DNA of 64,000 bases from JAUVKA01 sp964465145 (GCA_964465145.1 CAYXJR010000013.1:8845-72844), one strand, 5' to 3'; positions 7,504 to 16,778 are shown, numbered from the stretch's first letter. The notes: generated from the letters alone by a model not told the origin. Program-made: numbers and translations.

Positions 7504-8474
7504 AATATTTCATAACGGGAGCCACCGGATATATTGGAGAGTATCTTGTCAGGAGTATTATCTCTCAGGGGCATGTTGTTCATGCTTTTTGCCGTTCAAA
7601 AAGAAAGGCGGAAGCCTTGCCAAAACAAGCAAAAATTTTCTTGGGGGATATTTTGCAGGAAGACGAGATCCGAAGGGGAATGGCGGGCTGTGATTATGTG
7701 TTTCACCTTGCTGCTTTAGCTAAAGTATGGTCGGAAGATCCCGGCGAATTCTATCGGGTTAATGTTACTGGTACGAATCTGGTTTTGCAATCGGCCAGGG
7801 ATTTAGGAGTTAAGAGAGTTGTTGTTGTGTCAACAGCAGGTGTTTACGGAGCCTCTTTCGACAAGATTATTGATGAGAATTTTGTTCGTCAGAAGGATTT
7901 TTTTAACGAGTATGAAGGTTCAAAAGCCCTGTCTGAATCCTGGGTAAAAGATTACGTTATTGGAGGCCAGGATGTTGTAATTGTCAGTCCAACACGTGTT
8001 TACGGTCCTTACCTTTCCGGCTTACCAGATTCAGTCACCCTTATGGTCCTTAAATATGTCAAAAGTGGATGGCGATTTCTACCCGGTCCGAAAGACCGTA
8101 TTGGCAATTATGTCTATATCGAGGATGTGGTTGCCGGAATAGAATTGGCGTTGGAGAAGGGCAAGACTGGCAGAACATATATCCTTGGAGGGGAAAATCA
8201 CAGCTACTGGGATTTTTTCAAGATTCTTTCAGATGTTGCCGGCATCAAGAGGAAGATGTATCAAATACCTCCAGGTGTTAGTTTTGTATTTGCCTGGTTT
8301 CAATTGCAGGCCGCTTATTTATTTGGGATCGAGCCTCTCATAACACCCAAATGGGTGCCAAAAGCTAAATATCATTGGGCAGTGTCGGCTGCAAGGGCAG
8401 AAAAGGAATTGGGATATCAGATTACTTCCTTGAAAGATGGCCTGACAAAAACAGTTGCCTGGTTAAAACGGTGA
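7500..8474 (+). CDS. NAD-dependent epimerase/dehydratase (extended SDR)
   Basis: A 324-residue extended short-chain dehydrogenase/reductase. The N-terminal Rossmann motif is GATGYIG, with FHLAALAKVW and VVSTAGVYG later and the catalytic pair in YEGSK (YxxxK). Members act on nucleotide sugars, sterol-like or dihydroflavonol-like substrates; the substrate cannot be told from sequence. The ATG at 7500 overlaps the stop of the CPBP gene (ATGA) and gives the canonical MKYFITGATG start. Another ATG at 7491 would add three residues. Its 3' end overlaps the end of the convergent SDR gene by 12 bp. Confidence 0.88.
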   Translation: MKYFITGATGYIGEYLVRSIISQGHVVHAFCRSKRKAEALPKQAKIFLGDILQEDEIRRGMAGCDYVFHLAALAKVWSEDPGEFYRVNVTGTNLVLQSARDLGVKRVVVVSTAGVYGASFDKIIDENFVRQKDFFNEYEGSKALSESWVKDYVIGGQDVVIVSPTRVYGPYLSGLPDSVTLMVLKYVKSGWRFLPGPKDRIGNYVYIEDVVAGIELALEKGKTGRTYILGGENHSYWDFFKILSDVAGIKRKMYQIPPGVSFVFAWFQLQAAYLFGIEPLITPKWVPKAKYHWAVSAARAEKELGYQITSLKDGLTKTVAWLKR

Positions 8475-9266
8475 ACTTCTCTTGATATAGGTTTCCAGCA
8501 ATAAAGGCAAAGCCTGGCTTGATAAACTATATGCTTTGCCATATAGGCTCAATACCTTGCGTTTCTTTCTTTTTTTTATCATGCCAGCCAGAATTTTTGC
8601 CACTTTTTCCCGGGGTTGCTGCAAAAGAGTGGGCCTTTTTGGTAGGCTTGACAAGCTCCCATCAGGCATTATCATCTGCTTTTGAGGTTCATTCTGGGTG
8701 AAGCAAACATAGGCGACCCCAATTCCAACTCCGGAATTCCTGAGTTCGAATCTGAGGCTCTGAGCCAGATTTTTATAGCTTGTTTTTCCCATCGAATAGG
8801 CCGAAAACCTTGCTAAGCCATACATAGCAGCTAAAGAGGAGATTAGCAGGATATATCCATTCTCCTTTATCAGGGCAGGCAAAGCAGCCTTTATGGGGAA
8901 AACTGCACCAAGAATCTGGCTGTTAATCGCCATTTTGAACACTTCCGGCTTTATATCCTGAATGGTTGATTCAACCATTATGCTGGCATTGGCTACAACT
9001 CCATCAAGTTTTCCATAATGATTTACCAACAAACGGATGATCGTTTCGCATACATCATAATCTGTTACATCACCGGGAACCATTAGGTTGTCAATTCCCA
9101 AGTTGTTTAGTTCGAGGTGTGATTTATTCAGTTTTTCGAGGTTCCTTCCATTCAAACCTATTTTGGCACCCCTCTGACCCAAATGGATGGCCAGTGCTTT
9201 GCCAATGCCCTGGCTAGATCCAGTAATAAGTATGACTTGATTTTGAAATTCAGGTTTCATCCCCAT
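8463..9266 (-). CDS. Short-chain dehydrogenase/reductase
   Basis: A classical SDR of about 267 residues. The N-terminus has the cofactor motif TGSSQGIG, followed by VVANAS (NAG-like) and the catalytic Ser-Tyr-Lys set in LLISS and YSMGK. The basic tail (KKRKKRKVLSLYGK) and hydrophobic end suggest possible membrane association, as in SDRs acting on lipids; that is a guess. The reading frame extends upstream to a TTG at 9320, but that codon lies inside the terminator of the TPR gene, so the ATG at 9266 (or 9260) is preferred. It converges with the epimerase gene, with a 12-bp overlap of coding ends. Confidence 0.85.
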   Translation of the reverse strand: MGMKPEFQNQVILITGSSQGIGKALAIHLGQRGAKIGLNGRNLEKLNKSHLELNNLGIDNLMVPGDVTDYDVCETIIRLLVNHYGKLDGVVANASIMVESTIQDIKPEVFKMAINSQILGAVFPIKAALPALIKENGYILLISSLAAMYGLARFSAYSMGKTSYKNLAQSLRFELRNSGVGIGVAYVCFTQNEPQKQMIMPDGSLSSLPKRPTLLQQPREKVAKILAGMIKKRKKRKVLSLYGKAYSLSSQALPLLLETYIKRSSPF

Positions 9267-9302
9267 GGATATTTTATTATAAAAATATTTACATGCAATA
9301 TA

Positions 9303-9333
9303 ATAAAAAAGACGCCTCAAAAAGGCGCCTTTA
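9303..9333 (-). terminator. Rho-independent terminator after the TPR gene
   Basis: On the minus strand AAAGGCGCC, a TTTTT loop and GAGGCGTC are followed by TTTTTTTATT. It begins 24 nt after the stop of the TPR protein gene. It also rules out the longest possible start for the SDR gene downstream. Confidence 0.8.
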
Positions 9334-9356
9334 ATTATGTTTTGGATTGTTAAAAT

Positions 9357-10337
9357 CTATTCATTGCATTTCACTCCATACTCAATCTCATACTGAGCGT
9401 TTTCCTTGAACTGGCCGAACAGTGCCTTGTTAAATGCCTCACAGGCAGCTTCCTTATCTCCCTTACCCTTATATGCGAGTCCCAGGTTATAAAAATGCTT
9501 TGCTCTTTTATCGTCGCTAGGTTCTTCAATTTCCAGGGCTTTGTTGGCGGCTTCAATGGCTGCGTCGTATTGTTTTAATTCATTATAGGATCTAGCCAGG
9601 TAAAAATAGGTGTCAATACCAGCTGGATCATATTTCAAAGCTTTGTTAAGCAGGGGAGCAGCTTCCGCGGCTTTACCATCTGCCAGAGATTTGGTTCCAC
9701 TTGCAAGGAAAAAAGTATTGGCTGCCTTTTTAATCTGATCCTTGGTTTTGCTATCTTTCGAATTGTCTGCTGCTATCAGGCCTTTATCCATTGTGGATTC
9801 AAACTTTTCCTGATCATCCAATTTCTTGTAAACCAAGCCCATCGTATAATAGGCCTTTGCGTAGTCCGGATCATAAACTATGGCCTGATTCAAGGCCTCA
9901 ACAGCTTTGTCGAACTGTTCTTCTTTATAATATGTACCCCCAATAGAATTGTATAACTTGGGAAGCATAGATTTGGATTTCACAACATACTCTTCGTTCT
10001 TATATTTTTCAGCTACTTTCAATGCTTCTTGAAAAGCAGGGATGGCCTGATCAAATTTTTTCCCTTTTATTAAAAGGTTTCCTACATTAAAATATAAGCC
10101 AGGTAAGAGGTTTTCAGCCTTTATTTTAACATCAGTTCCTTCAGCGCCAAGCTGGCTGCAAAAATCCAGACACTCCTTGGCTGAAACAATGGCGGTTGTG
10201 GGATCTGATGAGGATAGTTTCCACGCATTGTTATAGGCTTCTATGGCATCATTAACTTCCTGGGCCTGTGAAAATCCAACCAAGCCAAAAATAATTACCG
10301 GTACTAGTAGTGATCTAACTAATACTGTTCTTTTCAT
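9357..10337 (-). CDS. Exported tetratricopeptide-repeat protein
   Basis: A 326-residue protein with a signal peptide (MKRTVLVRSLLVPVIIFGLVGFSQA) and a run of TPR units. Examples are the repeats around FDQAIPAFQEALKVAEKY, FDKAVEALNQAIVYDPDY with AKAYYTMGLVYKKL, and YDAAIEAANKALEIEEPS. TPR arrays form protein-binding scaffolds; the protein is probably periplasmic. No enzymatic domain is seen. It is transcribed alone: its own terminator follows, and the peptide-binding lipoprotein gene upstream is divergent. The ATG at 10337 gives the signal peptide directly. The partner is unknown. Confidence 0.85.
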   Translation of the reverse strand: MKRTVLVRSLLVPVIIFGLVGFSQAQEVNDAIEAYNNAWKLSSSDPTTAIVSAKECLDFCSQLGAEGTDVKIKAENLLPGLYFNVGNLLIKGKKFDQAIPAFQEALKVAEKYKNEEYVVKSKSMLPKLYNSIGGTYYKEEQFDKAVEALNQAIVYDPDYAKAYYTMGLVYKKLDDQEKFESTMDKGLIAADNSKDSKTKDQIKKAANTFFLASGTKSLADGKAAEAAPLLNKALKYDPAGIDTYFYLARSYNELKQYDAAIEAANKALEIEEPSDDKRAKHFYNLGLAYKGKGDKEAACEAFNKALFGQFKENAQYEIEYGVKCNE

Positions 10338-10544
10338 AGTCCTTAATGTTTTCAAATTCAATTGTTTATTAGATATAATAAAATTTTAAGCGTGTAAAGA
10401 TAAAAAGATTCATTAAAAAAACCAGCTCTGTTACAAATCTTCACTACATGGTTACAAAGAAGGTCAACTTCGTGCCAGAAAACATAATGATTTTACATAT
10501 ATCAATATTTGTATAACCTAAGTATTATTACCTTCGCAAATACT

Positions 10545-12203
10545 ATGCTAAAAATATTTTTGCCCTTTGCCGGCCTGATTTTGGCTATTCTGTCAGCCTG
10601 TGGTCCTACTGATCAGATCAGTATGAATGTATTCCGGTACAACGAGTCAAAGGACATCCCAACCCTGGATCCTGCCTTCGCGAAAAGTCAATACACCATA
10701 TGGCCAGTAAATCAGTTGTTTAACGGTTTGGTCCAAATGGACAACCAACTGCAAGTGATACCAGCTATCGCCTCCTCCTGGGAGATTAGTGGGGATGGCC
10801 TTGAATATACGTTTCATCTTAGGCAAGACATTTATTTTCATGATCATGAGCTTTTTAGCGGAGGAAGGGGCAGACTGGTTAAATCTTCTGATTTTGTATA
10901 TAGCTTGAATCGTATCCGGGACCCTGCCACAGCTTCACCCGGGGCCTGGACAATGAATTGGGTCTTGCCTGAGGATCATCCCGGCGCTGTAGGACTTGAA
11001 GCCACCAACGATAGTACTTTGATAATTAGGATTAATCAGCCATTTCCTGCTTTTTTGGGATTATTAAGTATGCCTTACTGTTCAGTTGTTCCAGAAGAAG
11101 TGGTCAGTCATTACCTGCAGGACTTTGGTCGGCACCCTATTGGCACGGGCCCTTTTCAATTAAAATACTGGAAACCAGGAGAAAAGCTAATTCTGTCAAG
11201 AAATCCCAGGTATTTCGAGCTAGATGAAAAGGGTGAATCTTTACCATATCTGGACGGAATATCTATTCGATTCATAGTGGATAAGCAATCGGAATTCCTT
11301 GAATTTCTTCAGGGGAATATTGATTTCCTTTCAGGAGTGCATCCCAGTTACAAAGATGAATTACTGACCCGTTCAGGGGAGCTGAATCCATATTACAAAG
11401 ATCGGTTTAAAATCTACACACAAGCTTATCTGAATACCGAATACCTGGGCATTCTTTTTAATCCAGAAGGATCAGAACAGGTATCAGGGCCTCTGCAAAT
11501 CAGGGAGGTAAGACAGGCTATTAATTATGGCTTCGATAGGGGTAAAATGATCAAGTATCTTCGAAACGGGATGGGAACACCAGCCAGACAAGGATTTGTT
11601 CCACTTGGATTGCCAAGTTTCAGTCCTGGGCTGGAAGGCTATTCGTATAATCCCGAAAAATGCAAGGCCTTATTGACCAGTGCGGGCTTTCCAAATGGTG
11701 AGGGTTTACCAGAGATCACACTCACTACTACATCTGATTACCTTGATCTATGTGAATTTATACAGGCCCAGTTAGGGGAGTCGGGCATCCGTATCAAGCT
11801 GGAATTAAGTACCGGGGCAACTTTCAGATCCATGGTTGCAGACTCAAAACTTTCATTTTTCAGGGGGTCGTGGATTGCTGACTATCCGGATGCGGAAAAT
11901 TATTTTGCACTATTTTACAGCCCTAATTTTTCTCCTAAAGGCCCCAATTACACACATTTCAAATTGGATGAATTTGACAAACTGTACGAATTGGCCCTGG
12001 TTACAACCATTGATAAGGAAAGGTATCAGATCTACCGGAAAATGGATTCATTGATAATCCATGAAGCTCCGGTAGTCCCGTTGTTCTACGATAAGGTAGT
12101 CAGGTTCTACTCATCCAACCTGGAAGGCATGGAAGGTAATGCCTTAAACCTGCTTACACTTAAAAGGGTAAGGAGAATCATTATCCCAGGGTTAACGAAT
12201 TAA
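10545..12203 (+). CDS. Peptide/nickel-type ABC transporter substrate-binding lipoprotein (SBP family 5)
   Basis: A 552-residue solute-binding protein of the DppA/OppA family, anchored as a lipoprotein (lipobox LSAC, cysteine about residue 19). The N-terminal signature RYNESKDIPTLDPAFAKS and the segments IASSWEISGDGLEYTFHLRQD and HPIGTGPFQLKYWKPGEKL are typical. It would capture oligopeptides or similar ligands outside the inner membrane. No permease or ATPase genes lie next to it, so it is an orphan binding protein here. The preferred ATG at 10545 gives a clean lipoprotein signal; a TTG 36 nt upstream is less likely. It shares its last 4 bp (TTAA) with the convergent xseB gene. Confidence 0.92.
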   Translation: MLKIFLPFAGLILAILSACGPTDQISMNVFRYNESKDIPTLDPAFAKSQYTIWPVNQLFNGLVQMDNQLQVIPAIASSWEISGDGLEYTFHLRQDIYFHDHELFSGGRGRLVKSSDFVYSLNRIRDPATASPGAWTMNWVLPEDHPGAVGLEATNDSTLIIRINQPFPAFLGLLSMPYCSVVPEEVVSHYLQDFGRHPIGTGPFQLKYWKPGEKLILSRNPRYFELDEKGESLPYLDGISIRFIVDKQSEFLEFLQGNIDFLSGVHPSYKDELLTRSGELNPYYKDRFKIYTQAYLNTEYLGILFNPEGSEQVSGPLQIREVRQAINYGFDRGKMIKYLRNGMGTPARQGFVPLGLPSFSPGLEGYSYNPEKCKALLTSAGFPNGEGLPEITLTTTSDYLDLCEFIQAQLGESGIRIKLELSTGATFRSMVADSKLSFFRGSWIADYPDAENYFALFYSPNFSPKGPNYTHFKLDEFDKLYELALVTTIDKERYQIYRKMDSLIIHEAPVVPLFYDKVVRFYSSNLEGMEGNALNLLTLKRVRRIIIPGLTN

Positions 12204-12400
12204 TCGTCCAGGTCCTTGAGAATCTTCTCAACTTCTTTTTCTGCGTTAAAGAGTTTCTTTTTACAAATTTTGATCAACTCGGAAACCCTCTTTAATTGTC
12301 CGGCGAGTTCATCCACGTCGAGTTCCTGGTTGTCAATCTTTGATAATATACTTTCCACTTCTCTTAAAGCCAGGCTGTATGTGATTTCTTTATCAGGCAT
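12200..12400 (-). CDS. xseB: Exodeoxyribonuclease VII small subunit
   Basis: A 66-residue, highly charged, helical protein matching XseB: YSLALREVESILSKIDNQE, then LDVDELAGQLKRVSELIKIC, and a coiled end with KEVEKILKDLDD. It binds XseA to form the exonuclease VII complex that trims single-stranded DNA in the cytoplasm. It is the last gene of the operon with xseA, but a flavin-binding PPOX-family gene separates the two. The start is 11 nt after that gene's stop. Confidence 0.93.
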   Translation of the reverse strand: MPDKEITYSLALREVESILSKIDNQELDVDELAGQLKRVSELIKICKKKLFNAEKEVEKILKDLDD

Positions 12401-12411
12401 AATTGATAGTT

Positions 12412-12876
12412 TTAATATCCATATTTTTTTCCGGTGAATTCCCTTACATCAAGTTTCATTATAACAACATTGCGGATGGACGGTTCGGAAAACTCATAAT
12501 CTTCTCCTGAGTATTTTAGCATAATAAGCTTCATGACGGCATATTTCTTATCATAATCTTTAATAAATTCTACATCACCAAATGCATTCACACTCTTATA
12601 TTTCATTCCCCAGGAGCATCCCACCTGCTTGTGTCTGTAAAATAATTCGTTTCCGGTATTGAAATTTATGCAAACAGAGGGATTCTTTTCCAGCAATTCC
12701 AGTTTAAATCCGTGAGTATCGCAATGCAGGAAGATGGTCTGTTCCTGATAGGCGAAGTTGAAAGGAAGAACATATGGTTTTTCACCATTGACCATAGCCA
12801 CTGTGCAGACCTCTGCCTCATTGATAATGGCTTCCATCTCAGGAATATTATGAATCTGACGATTTCGGAGTATCAT
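12412..12876 (-). CDS. Pyridoxamine 5'-phosphate oxidase-like (NimA-type) flavin-binding protein
   Basis: A 154-residue split-barrel flavin-binding protein. Recognisable stretches are EVCTVAMVNGEKPYVLPFNF near the N-terminus, IFLHCDTHGFKLELLEKNPSV, and NVVIMKLDVREFTGKKYG at the end. This is the pattern of the PPOX/NimA subfamily, whose members bind FMN or related cofactors; some reduce nitroimidazoles, but most are uncharacterised. It sits between xseA (13-nt gap) and xseB (11-nt gap) on the same strand, so the three are almost certainly one transcript. A functional link to exonuclease VII is not known to me. The family call is good and the function open. Confidence 0.85.
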   Translation of the reverse strand: MILRNRQIHNIPEMEAIINEAEVCTVAMVNGEKPYVLPFNFAYQEQTIFLHCDTHGFKLELLEKNPSVCINFNTGNELFYRHKQVGCSWGMKYKSVNAFGDVEFIKDYDKKYAVMKLIMLKYSGEDYEFSEPSIRNVVIMKLDVREFTGKKYGY

Positions 12877-12889
12877 ATTTGAACTTATC

Positions 12890-14281
12890 TTATTTAGTAT
12901 TCGTTTTTTTTGAAATTACGCGGCTGTTAAAGTCACCTGAAGCCAGCTGGGTGGTTACATCTTCCCCAGGGTGAACATCTTTCGAATTTTTCAGGACTTT
13001 CCCCTGATAAAAGGTAATTGAATATCCCTTTTTCAGTATTCTGGCAGGATCTTGCAGATCAGCTTCTTTTCCCAGCATACTCAATCTATTATTTTCTTGA
13101 ATTATCATATCCCTTACGGCATGACGGTTGTTATTAATATTTTCAGTTAGCACTTGCCGGTTAAAATCGATGAAGTGGTTTACCGATGTTTGAAAATTTA
13201 ATAGTTGAGTATTTAAACTTAGTTGTTGCCGGTGAATATAACGGCCTGTGGAGGAAGAACCCCGGATTGCCTTTTCCCGTAAGGACATCCACTCATTTTT
13301 AAGAAGACTATCTCCAGCCTGTTTCATAGTATGGAGCTTGGTTGTCAACTGATCTTTCCATACCAGTAGTTTTCCCCTGGAAGATTCTACAATGTTTTGC
13401 CGTAGATTATCCATGTCGGATATAAAATAATCGGCCTGTTGAATGAGGAATTCAGCAACCGCAGTCGGGGTTTTACAGCTGGTGTGAGCCACTATGTCAA
13501 CTATTGATTCATCTCGTTCGTGTCCTATGCCTGCGATAATTGGCAGGGGAAACTGGGTAATGAAGTATCCCAGATCATAATCATCAAAGCTGGTAAGATC
13601 GGTTTTAGCACCTCCGCCTCTTATAATTACCACAAGGTCATAAAAGGATTCATGTTCAGCAATTCGATCAAGCGCCTGGATTATTGATTTACCTGCTGAG
13701 GTGCCCTGCATAGCTGCAGGGTAAAGCCGGGTGTAATATTGATATCCGGCCTGGTTGTTATTCAGCTGGTCAATAAAATCCCCGTATCCGGCAGCCGTAT
13801 CCGAGGATATGATGGCAATTTTCTGGGGCACCAGCGGCATTTCCAAATCCTGATTCATACTGATTACTCCAGCATCCTCCAGCTTCTTAAGGATTTCAAT
13901 ACGTTTTCTGGCAAGTTCACCGAGTGTGAATGAAGGCTCGATATCCAGAATGTTCAGGCTGAACCCATATCGTTCGTGAAATTCCACTTTAACCGAAATC
14001 ATAACCTTAATTCCGGCATCAAGTGCCTGTCCGGTAGTCGTTTCAAAATATGGCTTTATCATCCGGTACCGGGAGGCCCAAATGGTTGCACGGGAGACTG
14101 CCCTTATGGAATCGTCTTGTGGGTCTTTGTCAACCAGTTCAAGATAACAATGGCCGCTGCGATTATCATTTAACTCGCTTATTTCAGCAATAATCCAGAT
14201 AGTCATTGGAAATCCTTCTTGAAGGACTTCACGTACCATCTTGTTAAGGTCAAACAGGCTTATGGCTTTTTGCTCTGCCAT
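12890..14281 (-). CDS. xseA: Exodeoxyribonuclease VII large subunit
   Basis: A 463-residue catalytic subunit of exonuclease VII. The N-terminal OB-fold is visible (WIIAEISELNDNRSGHCYLEL), then the nuclease core with IAIISSDTAAGYGDF, RGGGAKTDLTSFDD and GIGHERDESIVDIVAHTSCKTPTAVAEFL. A long charged helical region and the conserved end LKKGYSITFYQGK follow. The complex degrades single-stranded DNA and acts in repair. The ATG is 3 nt after the stop of the S8 protease gene, so the genes are co-transcribed. The length is normal. Confidence 0.96.
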   Translation of the reverse strand: MAEQKAISLFDLNKMVREVLQEGFPMTIWIIAEISELNDNRSGHCYLELVDKDPQDDSIRAVSRATIWASRYRMIKPYFETTTGQALDAGIKVMISVKVEFHERYGFSLNILDIEPSFTLGELARKRIEILKKLEDAGVISMNQDLEMPLVPQKIAIISSDTAAGYGDFIDQLNNNQAGYQYYTRLYPAAMQGTSAGKSIIQALDRIAEHESFYDLVVIIRGGGAKTDLTSFDDYDLGYFITQFPLPIIAGIGHERDESIVDIVAHTSCKTPTAVAEFLIQQADYFISDMDNLRQNIVESSRGKLLVWKDQLTTKLHTMKQAGDSLLKNEWMSLREKAIRGSSSTGRYIHRQQLSLNTQLLNFQTSVNHFIDFNRQVLTENINNNRHAVRDMIIQENNRLSMLGKEADLQDPARILKKGYSITFYQGKVLKNSKDVHPGEDVTTQLASGDFNSRVISKKTNTK

Positions 14282-14284
14282 GTC

Positions 14285-15961
14285 TTATTGTCTGGTCCTC
14301 TGTTTCATGATACGGGCTTGGGTGACTGATTGAGACGTAGTAATTCTGGTGATGAATATTCCCGGATTGAGATTTTCAAGTCCTGAAATCTTTATTCTTT
14401 GGAAGGAGTTGTATCCAGGATCGTGTTCTTCACGATAAACAAGGCGTCCGGTCAAGTCCCAAATTTCCAGAACTAATGGTTCGGGTTTAGGAGCATAATA
14501 ATCTATAGTGAAGGAGCTGTAAAAAGGATTGGGGAATATTCTTAAAAGAGAATTTTCCTGGATATTATCAATTTCGATACCTTGAACATCAAAGAAGGCT
14601 TTTGAAAAATCAGGCAAACCGTAGCCTAGATAAAAATCTGGGTTAAGGGCCTGTGAGCCAGTTTCTTGCATTAACTGAATCAAGTCATAATTATTTACAG
14701 ACCTATTGCTTTGCCAGAGGCAGGCGGCTAATCCGCAAATAAGGGGTGAACTAAAGGATGTCCCATTTCCGGTGTATATATTACCGTCTGTGGCGACAAA
14801 AGCAGTACCATCACCCTGAGCGGCAAGATTGGGTTTAACCCTGCCATTGATAGTAGGGCCAATTGAGCTGAAAGATGCGTAAATTCTTTCAGCATCCACT
14901 GCACCCACAGTGAGTACACTGTCTGCATCTGCAGGAGCACCTATGTATCGCCAGGGGCTGTCACCCTTATTGCCAGCACTTGTAACCACAAGGATTCCTT
15001 TGGAGGCGGCAATATCTGCTGCCTTGGTTATCCTTGTGGTGTTTCCATCCATATCCTGATAGGTATGATTCATCGTTGAATCATCAAAAGTGGTATAACT
15101 TATGGAAGAATTTATCAGGTCGGCACCCACACTGTCGGCATATTCCGCTCCACTGATCCAATAATCTTCTTCCAACAGGTATTCCGTAGGTCCGTATTCT
15201 GTGCGAAGGAGGTAATAACCGGCTTTCGGAGCGGTCCCCACCATTTGGCCTGGGAGGTTAGCGGCCATGATTGACAATACCCAAGCTCCGTGTGGATGCT
15301 CATGGAAACTTACCGGTGTATTCTTAATAAAATCCCAGGTACCGAGGATCTGGTGGTTTTTCCATAAACTATCGAAGGCCGGGTTGTTGTCTGCTCCGGT
15401 GAAACCACCATCGAGAACGGCTATAACCATCCCCTGTCCCTGGTAACCCTGGTTGTGAAGTATATGCCCTTTTATCATTCCTATCTGATGGCTGCCCTGG
15501 CCATAATTGTAATAACTTGTATCAGGTAAGCTAGCTTGTATATTGCTGGCTTTTACAGCAGATATGTTCAATTTATCTGGGTAAACTGGGATGCCTTGGG
15601 AAGTACAGGTGCTTTTTATGGACCTAACATAGGGTAATGATCTTATGGAATCAAGAGATTCTGGGTTATTTGTATTGATACTGACAGAATTGAACCATTT
15701 GGAGACAGTAAGGATACTGGGCACGAAGTTCCGAACTCCTTGAATATAGCTCGGATTTACTGGTAAGTCTTGCTCGGTAATAGATATTTGAAACCTGGTA
15801 CGTCTGTTTATGGACCTTTGGCTCAGGAAATCTTGCGGGAGGTCAATAGAAAAAGGGCTATTCTGTTTATCGGCGAAATTCACCAGATACACATCAGGTG
15901 CAATTTGTGAAAAAACTGAAGTTCCAAGAATCCACAGAAAAGCCGCAAGTATTTTGTTCAT
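14285..15961 (-). CDS. Secreted subtilisin-like (S8) serine protease with T9SS sorting domain
   Basis: A 558-residue exported protease. The signal peptide is MNKILAAFLWILGTSVFSQ, followed by a propeptide-like region (about 20-150). The S8 catalytic residues occur in VIAVLDGGF (Asp), HPHGAWVLSIMAA (His) and GNGTSFSSPLICGLAACLW (Ser), with the oxyanion-hole region VVTSAGNKGD. The last 85 residues form a type-A T9SS C-terminal domain, beginning RIFPNPFYSSF and ending ARIMKQRTRQ. The protein should therefore cross the outer membrane through the type IX system and be attached to the surface or released. It heads the xseA-PPOX-xseB stretch and follows the MORN protein gene by 19 nt. Confidence 0.95.
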   Translation of the reverse strand: MNKILAAFLWILGTSVFSQIAPDVYLVNFADKQNSPFSIDLPQDFLSQRSINRRTRFQISITEQDLPVNPSYIQGVRNFVPSILTVSKWFNSVSINTNNPESLDSIRSLPYVRSIKSTCTSQGIPVYPDKLNISAVKASNIQASLPDTSYYNYGQGSHQIGMIKGHILHNQGYQGQGMVIAVLDGGFTGADNNPAFDSLWKNHQILGTWDFIKNTPVSFHEHPHGAWVLSIMAANLPGQMVGTAPKAGYYLLRTEYGPTEYLLEEDYWISGAEYADSVGADLINSSISYTTFDDSTMNHTYQDMDGNTTRITKAADIAASKGILVVTSAGNKGDSPWRYIGAPADADSVLTVGAVDAERIYASFSSIGPTINGRVKPNLAAQGDGTAFVATDGNIYTGNGTSFSSPLICGLAACLWQSNRSVNNYDLIQLMQETGSQALNPDFYLGYGLPDFSKAFFDVQGIEIDNIQENSLLRIFPNPFYSSFTIDYYAPKPEPLVLEIWDLTGRLVYREEHDPGYNSFQRIKISGLENLNPGIFITRITTSQSVTQARIMKQRTRQ

Positions 15962-15980
15962 CCAGCGAAATTAACCAGAA

Positions 15981-16778
15981 TTATTTTCGAAAGTATGATT
16001 CAGGGTCTTTTAAGTACATTATAGGATCTTTCACCAGGTTTCTATTTTTCTCATATTGATCAAATACCTCTTTTTGCCTTTGATCCAAAATCTCCGAATT
16101 CAGAGGCTTCCCTTCTGAATAAGTAAGAGAATAATCTATTTTGCCATTAATGAAATAATAGATCCATTCCCCCTCTTTAAGATTTTGATGGTAATGTCCT
16201 TTTACAGCAAGCTCACCTCCAGGATAGAAAACCAGATACGCCCCATCCATTTGATTATTTCTGTAATAAATCTCAGTAGTTTTATCTCCTTGTTCATTGA
16301 AAATTTGCTGGATACCATGCATGGCGTTATCTGACCAATTCGTTTTTTCCATGATCTTCCCATTCACAAAATAGCGGATAGCCTGGCCATTGATTTGGTC
16401 GGCCTTGTAATTTATCTCGATTAAAACCTCACCCTGGCTCCCGTAATAGTTCCACTTTCCTTCTTTCAATTGTTTGATATACTGGCCTTGAGCCCAGAGC
16501 TTTCCCAACTCATCATAAATTTTTGCCTCCACATTTACTCCTGTAGAGTCGTGATCCATAATGGCTTTTACCACTCCATCGGGATAATATCTTGTTAAAG
16601 TTCCAACAGGATGGCCTTCCAGGAAAAATCCCTCGTACTTTTTGTTGCCGTCTTGATCAAGAACTATCCAATAATCGGTTTTCTGCCCCATGTCATTAAG
16701 CCGGTTGGTCTTCTCTTCCTGAGAAAAAACAAGGGTAGGAAGAGTAAATAATAGTAAAGGAATGAAGTACTTAATCAT
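15981..16778 (-). CDS. Exported MORN/YwqK-type repeat protein
   Basis: A 265-residue protein with a signal peptide (MIKYFIPLLLFTLPTLVFSQ) and repeated motifs of the MORN-variant type found in YwqK family proteins. Examples are GFFLEGHPVGTLTRYYPDG, KEGKWNYYGSQGEV, MHGIQQIFNEQGD and KEGEWIYYFINGKIDYSLTY. The family was named after a predicted antitoxin, but no toxin gene is adjacent, and in Bacteroidota these are common exported proteins of unknown role. A longer frame begins at 16829 inside the dnaK terminator, so the ATG at 16778 is chosen. It is the first gene of the S8 protease/xseA operon. Confidence 0.82.
   Translation of the reverse strand: MIKYFIPLLLFTLPTLVFSQEEKTNRLNDMGQKTDYWIVLDQDGNKKYEGFFLEGHPVGTLTRYYPDGVVKAIMDHDSTGVNVEAKIYDELGKLWAQGQYIKQLKEGKWNYYGSQGEVLIEINYKADQINGQAIRYFVNGKIMEKTNWSDNAMHGIQQIFNEQGDKTTEIYYRNNQMDGAYLVFYPGGELAVKGHYHQNLKEGEWIYYFINGKIDYSLTYSEGKPLNSEILDQRQKEVFDQYEKNRNLVKDPIMYLKDPESYFRK

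Noticed and set aside
15981..16778. YwqK-type gene as half of a toxin-antitoxin pair
   Set aside because: It has a signal peptide, and the neighbours are a secreted protease and xseA; no toxin-like gene is adjacent.
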